A stretch of DNA of 64,000 nucleotides from Lepas anatifera (lineage: Eukaryota; Arthropoda; Thecostraca; Lepadidae): assembly GCA_034440635.1 (NCBI GenBank), contig JAOTON010000893.1, positions 111,001 to 175,000 on the forward strand, in the 5' to 3' direction. Shown piece after piece: positions 37,886 to 48,459 of this stretch (the first letter of the stretch is position 1; each line of letters starts with the position of its first letter). The notes beneath the pieces were generated by a model. That model did not search any database. It saw only the letters and a program-made list of their open reading frames with translations, and was not told the DNA's origin. Both the position numbers and the translations under genes were made by a program.

Positions 37886-38310
37886 GCCCCGATAGCTCAG
37901 TTGGTAGAGCGTTGGGCTCCGGCTCGCTGCTCAGAAACATGCAGTGGCAGTGCATGTCTAGGCTAGGAATCAGATCCCCTGAGACATTCCGGCGCTCAGT
38001 AGTTTATCTGACGGAGGTCGGCCGTCAACTGACTGGTGAGAGGGTGACCTGGCGGGGTGGCCGTCCCCGTGCTTTGTGGGACGCTAAGCTTTGGCTTCTA
38101 AATTAACCCTTCATTGTGGAAGTTGCTCGTTCGAGTGGTGGGGTTGGGGTCTCCATGACAAGTCCCTTTTGATGACTTTAGTGAGACTCTGACTCCAACA
38201 GTCGTACTGGGAACAACCTGGACAAAATTTTAAAAAAATCGAGAGGAGGCGGGTGTCAGCACTAGCCCAGCTTGTCAAAATTGGTTCTGATGTCGTTTTG
38301 CTTTTCATCC
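37886..38310 (+). repeat. tRNA-derived SINE-like sequence, copy A
   Basis: It starts GCCCCGATAGCTCAGTTGG, then TAGAGCG, which is a tRNA D-arm/A-box. A B-box-like GGAATCAGATCCCC follows, then CTCCGGCGCTCA-like, GGTGAGAGGGTGACC and TGTGGGACG blocks. Similar copies lie at 47929-47600 (minus) and 60690-61035 (plus). The tRNA fold is not preserved well enough to be a functional tRNA gene. Confidence 0.8.
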
Positions 38311-38364
38311 TTAGTCATGCAGTGCACTCTGGTTTCTTTATTTGTATTTTTATAATTTAATGTT

Positions 38365-38376
38365 GCAATAGACTCG
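38365..38376. repeat. 5' target-site duplication of the I/Jockey-type element
   Basis: GCAATAGACTCG occurs here and again at 46869-46880. The inverted copy of the host repeat (about 47265) has the uninterrupted version, so this is the duplicated target. Confidence 0.85.
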
Positions 38377-38559
38377 AGCTGTGAGGAGAGGGCTGCCTGA
38401 CTGACACCCTGCCTGAGCGTTTGCCGGCAGGTCTGGTGCCGTTGCTGCTTGCTGTCGCTGCTGCTTGCTGTTGTTCCTGCTGCGAAGACAAGAAGAAGGA
38501 GTAGAAGACTTTTTCAAGACCTGCTCCCGGCTCGAGTCTTCGCTGCGACCGGTCTGTCC

Positions 38560-38646
38560 CACCGACCGCTGTTTTTACAGCTGGTCGGTGCGGTACTTTT
38601 GGCTCCAGCCGGCCTCACCAACCGCTGTTTTTACAGCTGGTTGGTG
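38560..38646 (+). repeat. Two 56-bp leader repeats with co-varying hairpins
   Basis: Hairpin 1 (38560-38590) pairs CACCGACC with GGTCGGTG. Hairpin 2 (38616-38646) pairs CACCAACC with GGTTGGTG. Both enclose the inner stem GCTG/CAGC with a TTTTTA loop. The one stem position that differs is changed on both sides, so pairing is kept. It may be a structured 5' leader of the retrotransposon RNA. Confidence 0.75.
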
Positions 38647-39338
38647 TGGTGCTGTTGGACGTCAGCCGGTCAGTTCGGTAATTACTCTATCGGTCCAGGT
38701 GGTGTTGGTTTCTAGGATTCCGGCCACCTGGTACCTCTTCTTCTCAGTCCCATAACCCTACTCTTTCTCTACTGTCTCTATCTCTCTTCGGCCGGAAACC
38801 CGAGCGGTGGGATTCGTCCCAGGGTGATCACACTTGTTGGACCTCGTCAGTCCTTGGGTGTGTGGCTTTGTCTGGGCCTATCGGCCCTACATTGCCAAAA
38901 TCCCTAGAACGCAAGGCCTTCTCTCTTTCACCTCAGCTTAATAGAAGCGGGGCCCCACTCTCACCCTCCACCCGGGCTGCGTCTTTGCAAAGGTGCCACG
39001 GTACCTGCCCCTAGGGATACACTAGCATAGGCCCCAGTCAGGCTCCTTTTAGAGGCTGAGTCAGCCACCTAGGCCCCTGTTAGGTCCCGAAGAGGCACCT
39101 GCCTCCCCTCCGGCTTAAAACCCCCTTTTAGTGGCTGAGTCAGCCTTTTGTACACAGTTCTAAGGTTAGGTGCTTTTACTAAGCACTCCCCAGATAGGAT
39201 AAGAATCCCATACCCAACCCTAGCTAGGTTAATTCTCCCATTAGCCTTGTTAGTAACAGTAGGACCCCTTTGCTCTGATTTTCTACTTCTCTAGCCATTT
39301 TTATCCAAAAGGTTTTAGCCAAGCTAATACCACGTTTG

Positions 39339-40544
39339 TTAACCTTCACCCGGGTGGGGGGTCTTTTAGACCCCCCCTCGGGTTTTTCCGAAGTGACCAA
39401 AAACGGCGGCGCGCAGCGCCGCCAAACTTAGTCTAGCTGTTTTTTCATCATTTTTACATCTTTCCTGAAAATTTTGGCTCAAGGTCATATCAGGTCAGGT
39501 CACCAGGCCAGGTGAAGTGACCTCACCTCAAAAAATACTTAGGACCGCATAACTAAAAGAAGGGTTAATCGATCAAGTTGAAACTCATACCACATATTGG
39601 GCCCACCAGGAGCTACAACATTTGTTCCGGGATTTTTATATTGGTGACCTAAGGTCATGTGCAGAGCATGACCTCCCCATTGTCAATACATGGGGAAAAT
39701 CACAAAATGAGCTTTTCTCAGTAAGTATGGATGGAATCAACTTCAAACACTGGTTGCGACTTGCTCTTAGCCTATTTCTGGAGCTGATGCCAAAATTTTT
39801 TGACTTGTGACCTTTAAAAGGTCACCTTAGGTCAAATAAGCATTTTTTGGTGTTTTTCGCTATAAATTTTGAATGAAATAAGATACAGCTTTTATTTTGT
39901 CACCAAAGTGTTTGTATAATCACTGGAAGTCAGTCAAATTATATACATCATGACTATACCAGGTCAAGTTGGGTCAGACCGCTGACCTGGGTCAGGTCAA
40001 ATTCTTAAATTTGATCTGACGTAGCAATATCATATATCATTCGATTTGTATTGACGAGAGGATTACAATGGCGCATGAACTATGGCTGTATCTTGTTTGG
40101 TTTGGAAGCTATTAGCGAAAAAGTAAACGCCCTTATGCATGGGTGGCTATGGACATCCCCAAGAATATGCCCAATATCTAGTGACCTGTAGCTCCCTAGG
40201 CTTTGACCTGACACGAAAATGAATGCCACTGTAATGAAAGTGCATCTCAAGAGCTTTCGAATGGTGTTAGAAAAATGTTTCTAGCTATCATAGTTTCTGA
40301 GATATATGAGGTTTTCTTAGTACACCTCATATTAGCGATTTTGACCTATTTTGATCTCTGGTGACCTTGATATTGACCTGACAAGAAAAATGACCGAAGT
40401 ATTTTTAATATCATTTTCGAAGAGCTTTCGATTGCCGTTTTGCGCTTTTTTATAACTCTCTTAGTTTTTGAGATCGTGGGGGGTCTTTTTAGCCCCCCCA
40501 CCAGGGCGAAGGTGGCTCGTACCCGCCACCGGGGCAAAGGTTAA
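39339..40544 (+). mobile_element. TTAA element B, 1.2 kb (sister of A)
   Basis: It is collinear with element A over its whole length, with scattered substitutions. It is bounded by TTAA at 39339-39342 and 40541-40544, with ends TTAACCTTCACCCGGGTGG and TTAACCTTTGCCCCGGTGG (reverse complement). It sits in the 5' leader of the I/Jockey-type element, just upstream of ORF1, so it is younger than that retrotransposon. It has the same hairpins and AGGTCA-rich interior as A, and no transposase. Confidence 0.92.
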
Positions 40545-40596
40545 CGAATCCCATCTAAACGTAAACGTAACGTATCTATAGAACCATCTAGCATCC

Positions 40597-42371
40597 ATGG
40601 CTTCCAACACTCTTTTCCGTCCCTCCAGCCCCCCGTCTGAACAAAGCCAACCTGCCAAGCGGAGCTTGGCTGGTTGGCACCTACCTTTCAACGCACCAAA
40701 ACTTGGCCAAAGAATCTACCTTCAACCTGGATAAGGCCATCAGCCAAAAAGTGAAAGGTAGTTTTGAAATCATTAAACACCAAAAAGATGTCCTGATCAA
40801 AACCTCCAACCAGGAATCCACCCAAGCCCTGCTGGCCACAAAAACTTTTGGGTCAAAACCAGTACTCTTTTCCATTCACCACTCCCTTAACTTCTACCGG
40901 GGCATCATCAATGCCCCGGAAGTGTCCCATCTCTCCGATGTGGACTTTGAGCACACGTTTGACTTCAAATGTCAAAATGTGCTAGCCCTCGAGAAGTTAA
41001 ACCCCAGCAAAATGTCACTCAAAAAGACCCCCGCCTGAGAGACCACCGCTTTGCCGTCACCTTCGACACAAAGTGTCGGAATGACTGCGGCCAAATTAAA
41101 CTGGGCGACTGCGTCTACCCAGTTAGACCGTACTACCCCCCCCCTATTCGTTGCCAAATCTGTCAAAGGTACGGGCACGTAGAAACAAATTGTAAAAACC
41201 CCACCCAACGATGCGGCAAGTGCAGTGCTAAGCACCGCACTAAAGAATGCACATCTAAAAGCCTCAAGTGTGCTGCCTGTGGCGGCGCTCATGGGGCAGA
41301 TAATCCCAAGTGCCCGACCTGGCTCCGAGAAAAAGAGATTAACGTTCTGGCTGAGGAAAAAAGCTCCCGTTTGACCTGGCCCGCAAACAATTGCTGCAAA
41401 AAGAAAAAAGCCACACAGTCCCAAAAAGCTGTGGTAGCAAGGCCACCACAGCAGCCCCCAGCACAGCCGGCCAGGACCATCCCATTTCGAAGCAGCCTCA
41501 GCCACCCAAAAACACAAGCCGCCACATCCGCCCTCTAATGGAGCCACTTTTCTTGGCGCCCATCAGGCCGTCCGTCCCCCCTCCCCACCACGTGGCGCAA
41601 TCACTTTTTGGCGCAGGTGGACGCCCGCTGCGGGTTGGGAGGATCTCCCGACCCGCACTAGTTCTCCGCCAGGTCTTCCGACCGAAAATCCTCCCGCCCC
41701 TCAGGCACCTAAAATCACCAGGAAGACCTGGACACCCGCAGCAGGGTGGCAAAGCCACTCTGCACGAGTGCCTGACAAGTCTGATTTCCCTTCGCTACCT
41801 GCCCCCAAGCACTCTAAATTCACCGGTGCTCCCCTTCCCAGGCGCCGCCAAAGGCTGGCACCGAGAAGGCCTCTAACGAGTGGCAGCCCACCCCCTCAGG
41901 AAAAAACGGCTGCCACTCAAACCAAAGTTCAAAAAGTCGCAACTGCAACCCAAACTGAAACTGCTCCCCTCTCCATGGAAAGAAGCGACGCTTCTTTCCA
42001 AATCGCACCGACCACCTGCACTTGCGGATCTCAAACCGACCTCATAGGTCATTTTATGCAGTTTCAGTTCTCAAGTGAACTCGAAACGTCAGACGACAAA
42101 AGTCAGTCTGACCACGAGCTGACTGGGACAGAGACCGACTCTGACGCCAGCAGTGCATCAGAGACGGGCTCTACAAAAACTGTTGTAAACATTTCTAGTG
42201 CTCCCCCTGGAAACCCCCAGCCCCGGCACCTCCAGCCCCGGCAGCTCCCCCGTAGCAAGGAAAATTAGCTTTTCTAGGCACTCTACCCCCGTTTCTCCTG
42301 CCAGCGATAGCAGCAGCAGCAGGTGCTCCTACAACCTTCGTAAGCGTAGATCCCCAAAGCACAAACGTTAA
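40597..42371 (+). pseudogene. Retrotransposon ORF1 (Gag-like, zinc knuckles), frameshifted
   Basis: The ATG at 40597 follows the leader. A frameshift near 40690 leads into a frame with HLSDVDFEHTFDF, and another near 41000 leads into the nucleic-acid-binding part. Three knuckles are clear there: CQICQRYGHVETNC, CGKCSAKHRTKEC and CAACGGAHGADNPKC (41155-41320). This order is typical of ORF1 proteins of arthropod I/Jockey elements, which coat the RNA. A Pro/Ser-rich C-terminal part is spread over two more frames and ends in a basic stretch at 42371. At least four frameshifts prevent translation as one protein. Confidence 0.85.
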
Positions 42372-42377
42372 ACCACC

Positions 42378-45300
42378 ATGGGTTCAATTCTGCAATGGAA
42401 CACAAATGGCCTTATCGGGAAATTCCCGCTTTTTTCATCAATATTTGCTGAGAAAAAACCGGCGCTAGCAGCATTACAAGAGATCCACTTTAATGATAAA
42501 GATAATGATAAATTCAAAATCCGGGCTACTCTTGGTATCGACATAACGTAAACGCTGCTATGCGTAAGGGAGGCACAGCCATCCTCATAGACAATAGCAT
42601 CCCGCACAGTCACGTGCATCTGGCAACATCACTGGACTGTGTAGCTATTAGCCTGAAAATACAACACGTCCAATTGACGGTTGTTTCAATATACATATCA
42701 CCTTGCGACCCTGATCCAACGGATCGGGAACTCGCACAACTATTTAATCAAATAAACGGGCCTTTGTTATTACTTGGAGACTTGAATGGCCACCACCCAT
42801 CCTGGGGCAGCGCCACGTCAAACCGTAGAGGTAAAATTATATATGACGCAATATGTTCTCAAAATTTAGTTATCCTAAATAACGGCGCACCAACCCGCCA
42901 AGCAACGCAAAGCGGACATTTAGACTCAGCCATTGATATTTCGTGCTGCACGCCTAGAATTGCGTCACTGTTTACCTGGGATGTCGAAGACAACCCAGGC
43001 ATGAGCGATCACCTCCCAATCAAAATCAATGTCCCCCAAGGAGCACTCGACCGCGTTGATCTGTTTACCCCTTCCTGGAGTCTAAAACGAGCGGACTGGA
43101 CAAAATTTGAGGCAGAGGTCGACCTCACGCTGGTCACCGAAGGCGACCTACACTCGGCAGACATTGAATTAATACTAAGAGCCATAAACTCTGCAGCACA
43201 AGTAGCAATACCAAAAACCAGAGGACCCCGAAAGAAAAACGGAGCCCCATGGTGGAACGCAGAGACGGCACACGCCAAAGCTCAAATGATAAGAGCCCGC
43301 AAGGCATATGAGAGGAGGGCACACAGCCCTACTCGATGTGCACTTCGGGCAGCAAAAGAACACTTTCGAAACACGTGCAAGCGGGTTAAAAAGGATAGTT
43401 TCAACTCTTTTGCCTCCAAATTCAACCGCTTCACCCCCACCACCCAAGTTCGGAAAACCATCAGAGCTTTCTCAGCGAAGCGACCACCCCGTGGACCCTT
43501 CCCTCAACTAAAAATAGCTGGCCAACCCATCACCGAACCTAAGAAAGTCATGGATAAATTTGCTGACCATTACGACAGTGTCGCAGCTAATAATTCGTAC
43601 AGCCAGCGCTCCAAAGACCAGGCAGAATGGTGCAAAAAGCACACATTCATCAATTATGGTAATCGAGAGTACTATAACGTACCATTTACAATGACCGAGC
43701 TAAATTACGCCATTAGCAAGTGCAGAAACACTGCAGTGGGCCCTGACGAAATTCACTACTCTTTCTTCAGGCACCTCAGCCAAACAGCACTTAAGTACCT
43801 GCTTTCGGCCATTAACAACATGTTTCTTAGCGACTCTTTCCCCACATCGTGGCGAGAGAGTATTATCATTCCCCTTCCAAAACCTGGCAAAGAAAAAACA
43901 GACCCAAAGGATATCGCCCAATTTCGCTTACTAGCTGTGCTAGCAAGCTTATCGAGCGCATGGTAAACGTTAGACTTCACGAGATCCTCGAAAAGAAACT
44001 TGATGCTATGCAATCAGGCTTCCGGCGCGGGCGAGCCACCACTGACAATTTGGTGAAACTGGTCAGTGACATCCAGAATGGCTTCTACAAAAAGCAAGTA
44101 ACAATAGCTGCATTCCTAGACATTAAATCGGCGTTCGATCGCGTACAAAAAGACGCCCTCTTGTATAAATTAAGCAAGCTAGGAGTTCGCGGCCACCTTG
44201 CAAAATTTATTGAAAACTTCCTCAAGGACCGAAATTTCAAAGTCCGTTGTGGCACCACATACTCCTACCTGGCAACCCAAGACCAAGGCACACCCCAGGG
44301 TAGCGTTCTGTCCCCCACCCTCTTTCTAGTAATGATCAATGATCTCTTCGCCAAAAAGCTACCGCCTGGAATGAATTACTCCCTTTTTGCGGACGATGTC
44401 GCCATTTGGAAATCCACTGCAATAGATACCAGGTGGTATAAAGGGCCAAAATTTCAACATGCAACTACGCAGTTGCAGGATAGCTTAAACGACATCGATA
44501 ATTGGTGTAGTTTAATGGGTCTATCACTCTCGGCAGAAAAATCATCACTCGTTTTCTTTGCCAGAGCGCATTCCAGACACGACCCTCCACGGCTCCAAAT
44601 CTCGGGTAAACCTATTGAATGCACCAATAGCTTTAAATTATTGGGCGTCACCCTAGATTCCCGATTGAGTTTCAATGAGCATATCACCAAAGTCGTCTCT
44701 AGCTGTCAAAAGCGAGTCAACATTCTCCGCATGTTCGGCGGCACAGAGTATGGCGGGGATCGAAAGACCCTGCTTATGCTCTACAAGTCCCTGATACGGT
44801 CCATTCTCGAATATAATTCGTTCGTTTTTGACTCGACGAACAAGACCAATAAACTAAAGCTAGAGCGAGTCCAAAATGCCAGTATCCGGGCAGCCACAGG
44901 CGCGCTCTCAGAATCCCCCATCACCAGCCTGCTAACTGATAGCGGGCTATGCCAACTGCAGACAAGACGCGACGCCCAGCTTATTTCTTACTATATTAAG
45001 GTCCAATCCACCGAAAACCACCCGGCAAAACAATGTTTCGCCCATCCCAGACGAGCAAATAATGCCACTCTACAGAAGTGGCCCCCATTTAAGCACAGAG
45101 TAGCGAAAACCCTGGAAAGCCTTAATCTTGCACTGCCAGCAACAATAGGCAAACCCCCACTCTCCCGCTTCTGGAATCGGAAAGAGCCCAAAGTTGAATT
45201 TCTTTTCACTTCCCGTAAAACGGACTTCTCAGAGGAAGAAGTCTCACAGAAATTCCTAGAGTTCTGATCTTGTAACGCGGACAAGACTTTTATATTTACA

Positions 45301-46080
45301 GACGGCTCCAAAATAGGCGAAAAAGTAGGCATCGGCATCTGGGGGCAAAATATATGCCCACAGAAAAGACTTCCGGACAACTGCTCTATCTTCACAGCCG
45401 AGGCTGTTGCCATCCTAGATGCATTATCCATAATCAGAACCCAAAATATCAACTCAGCCGTCATCTGTTCAGACTCTAAATCTGTCCTGCAGGCCGTCAG
45501 TAACGTAGTCAACCTCAGCCACCACGTTATAGCAGATATTCAGAAAGGTATCGATGATACCCCTGATGTCTCTTTTCTTTGGATCTCGGGCCACTGCAAA
45601 ATTCAAGGGAATGAAAAGGCCGATGAGCATGCAAAAAAGTCCCTAGAACTTAGAGAGATCGCACCCTTAATGTGGTCTGGAGATGATAGCATAGCTCTCC
45701 TCCAGGACAGTATCCGGAAGCAAATTCAAAATAACTGGACCACAAACCACAGCGCCCACCTATTCAATATCAAGCCTAACATCGGCTACTGGCCCAGTTC
45801 CAACCAAAAGAGTCGCCGGCGCGAGGTTATTCTAACCAGACTCAGAAATGGACACACAAAATTAAATGCCTATTGGAACGAGGGTACCTGTGGTACCTGG
45901 GACGCAATGGAGAATCCCTATCCCATTATCATCAATTGTCCCCAGCACAATACCCATCGGCAACCCATGTTAGATTACTGCCGAATCCAAAACAACACTG
46001 TAGACTTAAATACTTTGCTCGGTAACGACCATCCTGAGCTACTCGAAAAACTCTTTACATTTCTAAAGGACTCTGGGTAG
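42378..46080 (+). pseudogene. Retrotransposon ORF2: endonuclease, RT, RNase H (broken)
   Basis: It starts 6 bp after ORF1. The endonuclease domain has QWNTNG and LQEIH in the first frame. After a frameshift near 42500-42545 come GDLNGHHPSW, HLDSAIDIS and MSDHLPI (catalytic Asp-His). RT motifs follow: GPDEIHY; then, after a 1-nt shift near 43900, RPISLTSCASKLIERM, AFLDIKSAFDRV, GTPQGSVLSPTLF and the catalytic FADDVAIW. An in-frame TGA at 45265-45267 precedes RNase H (TDGSKIGEKVGIG, TAEAVAIL, CSDSKSVLQ, GHCKIQGNEKADEHAK). The catalytic residues survive, but two frameshifts and a stop inactivate it. Confidence 0.92.
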
Positions 46081-46868
46081 AGAAGTTTCTATAAATCACC
46101 CCTCCCAGTATATATGATGGAGGGTGCATGGTGTACCCCCAAAGTAGGACTTGCCTATTTTCAAATTAACCATTCATGTCATAGATGATCCACTGCAAAA
46201 ATTTAACCAATAGTTGTTTAACCTTTAAATGTTATATCGTAGGCTAAGGATAGGTTATGTTAGGCTAGCTTTGAAATCAGGTTAGGTTAAATAGGTTATA
46301 TTTCTTCACCGCAGTGATACCTTTCACTGCGGCTCTATGCTAACCACACTCATACTCTTACTAACAATCTAACTATCCTCTCACACTTCTTTTCCTCTGC
46401 GCGGCGGCTGCCCAGCCGGAGGGGAGCTGCAACCTCATCTCCGGGTTGCAGGGTAAATTCGCGGCACCCTGGCCAGGTGTTTAGCGCAGTTTCTAAAATA
46501 TGAAAATTATTGATTTAACGGAGGATTTCGAGTAACGTAGACAAGCGGACATCAGTAGCTGACACACAAAATTCTAAATTCTAAATTCCAAATTCTAAAT
46601 TTAAGGTCTTCAACCACAGAGATAACCTTCGCGCTCTGCGGGTCTAAATTTATTAAAAGACCTCCCTTGGCATGGCTATGCCATTGCCACGGCCGTCCAT
46701 TCGCAAGCTAAAACATCTTGCAACCCATTACTTGAAATAACTCCCATTGCTTTAACAGACTAACGTAGCTTGCCCTCACGCAAAATTCTAAAATTCTCCC
46801 ACACACTCCTTTAGAGGCGGGCAAAGGTGCTATGCACAGAACGCCTAATAAAAGCCATAAGCAAGCAA
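46081..46868 (+). other. Retrotransposon 3' UTR and tail
   Basis: Non-coding. It contains GTTAGGTTA-like words at 46240-46310, (AAATTCT)n at 46566-46603 and a terminal AAGCAAGCAA run directly before the 3' target duplication (46869-46880). It has no poly(A) tail; short simple-repeat tails are usual in the I clade. Confidence 0.7.
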
Positions 46869-47070
46869 GCAATAGACTCGTAGTCTTCGTTTTGGCACAA
46901 CAGTAATACGATATTTAAGTGTTGAACAATTTCCAAGCTAAAAAGTGAAACCCATCTATATACAGACGTTGGTAGTTTATTGTAATGTTTTATCCAGCAG
47001 CACATCACACTGCTTGCGTGGCACCACGCTCTTCACGTGCAGCAGTCTCAGAGCCATCCGGACTGGTCCC

Positions 47071-47131
47071 TCAGACTCACGTCTGCGGCATTTATTTCGG
47101 AAGAACATTCATGCCGCAGCCGTGAGTCTGA
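47071..47131. other. Central hairpin of the fold-back element
   Basis: TCAGACTCACG-TCTGCGGCAT (47071-47091) pairs with ATGCCGCAG-CCGTGAGTCTGA (47111-47131), with one mismatch-like position and a ~19-nt loop. It is the axis about which 37.2-52.8 kb is symmetric. Confidence 0.85.
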
Positions 47132-47158
47132 TTTATTGATTGATAAACTTCCAACTTA

Positions 47159-47180
47159 TGTATATATATATATATATATA
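47159..47180. repeat. (TA)n microsatellite
   Basis: Run of alternating T and A, about 22 bp, in the right arm only. Confidence 0.95.
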
Positions 47181-47396
47181 TGACTTTCACTTCTGAGCTT
47201 GGAAATTGTTCAACACATAAAGATCGTATTCCTGTTCTGCCAAAACGCAGACTACGAATCTGTTGCAATATTAAATTATTACATAACAAATAACGAAATC
47301 AGAATGCACTCCATCACTAAGGCTGAAAAGCAAAGCGACATCGGAACCAATTTTGACAAGCTGGCCTAGTGCTAACAGCCCCCCCCTCAATTTTTT

Positions 47397-47599
47397 TAAC
47401 TTCTGTCCAAGGGGATGAGGTGGCTTAGTGGATAGCACCCTTGTCTTCTAAGCCACCGGTCCCGGCGGAGCCTCTGAACAAGTCGATCTGATCCCCAAAA
47501 TCCCTTCCAACAGGGTGAGAGTTGGCGACGCCATATGACCCTGGCAGTTGGTGCGTCGTTAAAACCCAACAATTATTATTATTATAACTTCTGTCCAAG
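47397..47599 (+). mobile_element. Nested SINE with 15-bp target duplication
   Basis: The body is 47412-47584 (173 bp). It begins GGGATGAGGTGGCTTAGTGG with a tRNA-like A-box, has a B-box-like stretch, then the tail CAGTTGGTGCGTCGTTAAAA and an (ATT)n end. The flanks TAACTTCTGTCCAAG (47397-47411 and 47585-47599) are identical. The fold-back's left arm has the uninterrupted site, so this is a recent insertion. The tail motif recurs at 14341 (minus), 30117-30180 (minus) and 32785-32850 (plus). Confidence 0.9.
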
Positions 47600-47929
47600 T
47601 TGTTCCCAGTACGGATGTTGGAGTCGGAGTCTCACTTAAGTCATCAATGGACTTGTTACAAAGACCCCAACCCCACCACCCGAACGAGGAAATCCCACAA
47701 TGAAGGGTTAATTTAGAAGCCAAAGCTTAACGTCCCACAAAGCACGGGGACGGCTACCCCGCTCAGGTCACCCTTTCACCGGTCAGTTGCCGGCCGACCT
47801 TCGCCGGATAAACTATTGAGCGCCGGAGCGTCTCAGGGGAACCGATCTCATGCCTGCACATGCACTGCCACGGCATGCTTCTGAGCAGCGGGCCGGGGCC
47901 CAACTCTCTACCAACTGAGCTACCGGGGC
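47600..47929 (-). repeat. tRNA-derived SINE-like sequence, copy B
   Basis: Inverted counterpart of copy A, with the head GCCCCGGTAGCTCAGTTGG at 47929 on the minus strand. It continues beyond the nested SINE to about 47290. Its outer flank (47930-48056) also matches the outer flank of copy A, so it belongs to the fold-back arm rather than being an independent insertion. Confidence 0.85.
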
Positions 47930-48056
47930 GGCAATTCGGCTCCTGAGCAGGGTAGCGAAAACACTTTTGATAGACCATTCATCCGATTAAGAAACTCTTC
48001 CCATAAAGTTTTAGCTCAGAGTGATATTGAGGTCATTAAAGGTCAAAATAGTACAA

Positions 48057-48459
48057 CCTCGGCCTGCGGCCTCGGCAGGTCCCGCTCCGGCGCAGGAGAA
48101 GCCGGTGACAATGTACGTTAGCCAAACAGTTCGATTGACAGGCGAGTGTTTTCAGCAGTTTTATACTTATAACAACGCAATGTTGGTGTTTTAGGTTTTG
48201 TGTTCTCATTATGGCTCCATTCAATCCCCTGTCTAGGCCCATGTTTTCCTAAATTAGCATGTCTCTGCATACTGCACCACGCTTGCCCTCTTTTCATGTC
48301 ATCATATAAATAAACACACGCATAATGTTTTTTTTTGTTAAGCAAAGACTGGGCATGACCAGAGGAAAGGAGATTCAATATAAAATATGATGGGTTTTCC
48401 GACGGTATTTCACCTATACCTGCAGATTTTCACCCAATTCAGCCTATTTGTTACCGAGT
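48057..48459. other. Left part of the Helitron-like insert
   Basis: A G+C-rich terminus (48057-48112) with a CCTCGGCC/GGCCTCGG dyad, then A+T-rich DNA without a recognisable gene up to the minisatellite. Confidence 0.5.

Larger units (their letters stand above)
38377..46868 (+). mobile_element. I/Jockey-type non-LTR retrotransposon, near full length
   Basis: Bounded by the 12-bp duplication GCAATAGACTCG. It comprises a long G/C-rich 5' leader, ORF1 with three zinc knuckles, ORF2 with apurinic endonuclease, reverse transcriptase and RNase H, a 3' UTR with (AAATTCT)n, and a tail ending in AAGCAAGCAA. A C-terminal RNase H points to the I/Loa/R1 side of the I-Jockey group rather than Jockey proper. 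Without the 1.2-kb TTAA element B inside its leader it is ~7.3 kb. The ORFs carry several lesions, so it is dead but almost complete. Confidence 0.88.

Noticed and set aside
37886..37960. Functional tRNA gene
   Set aside because: Only A- and B-box-like parts match. The sequence recurs with a long shared body at three other sites and lacks a convincing acceptor stem, so it is SINE-derived.
40972..41547. 191-codon minus-strand frame opposite ORF1
   Set aside because: It is the antisense shadow of the zinc-knuckle coding strand; the plus strand has the recognisable motifs.
46240..46310. Arthropod-type telomere repeat (TTAGG)
   Set aside because: Only a few irregular GTTAGGTTA words are present, and they lie inside the retrotransposon 3' UTR.
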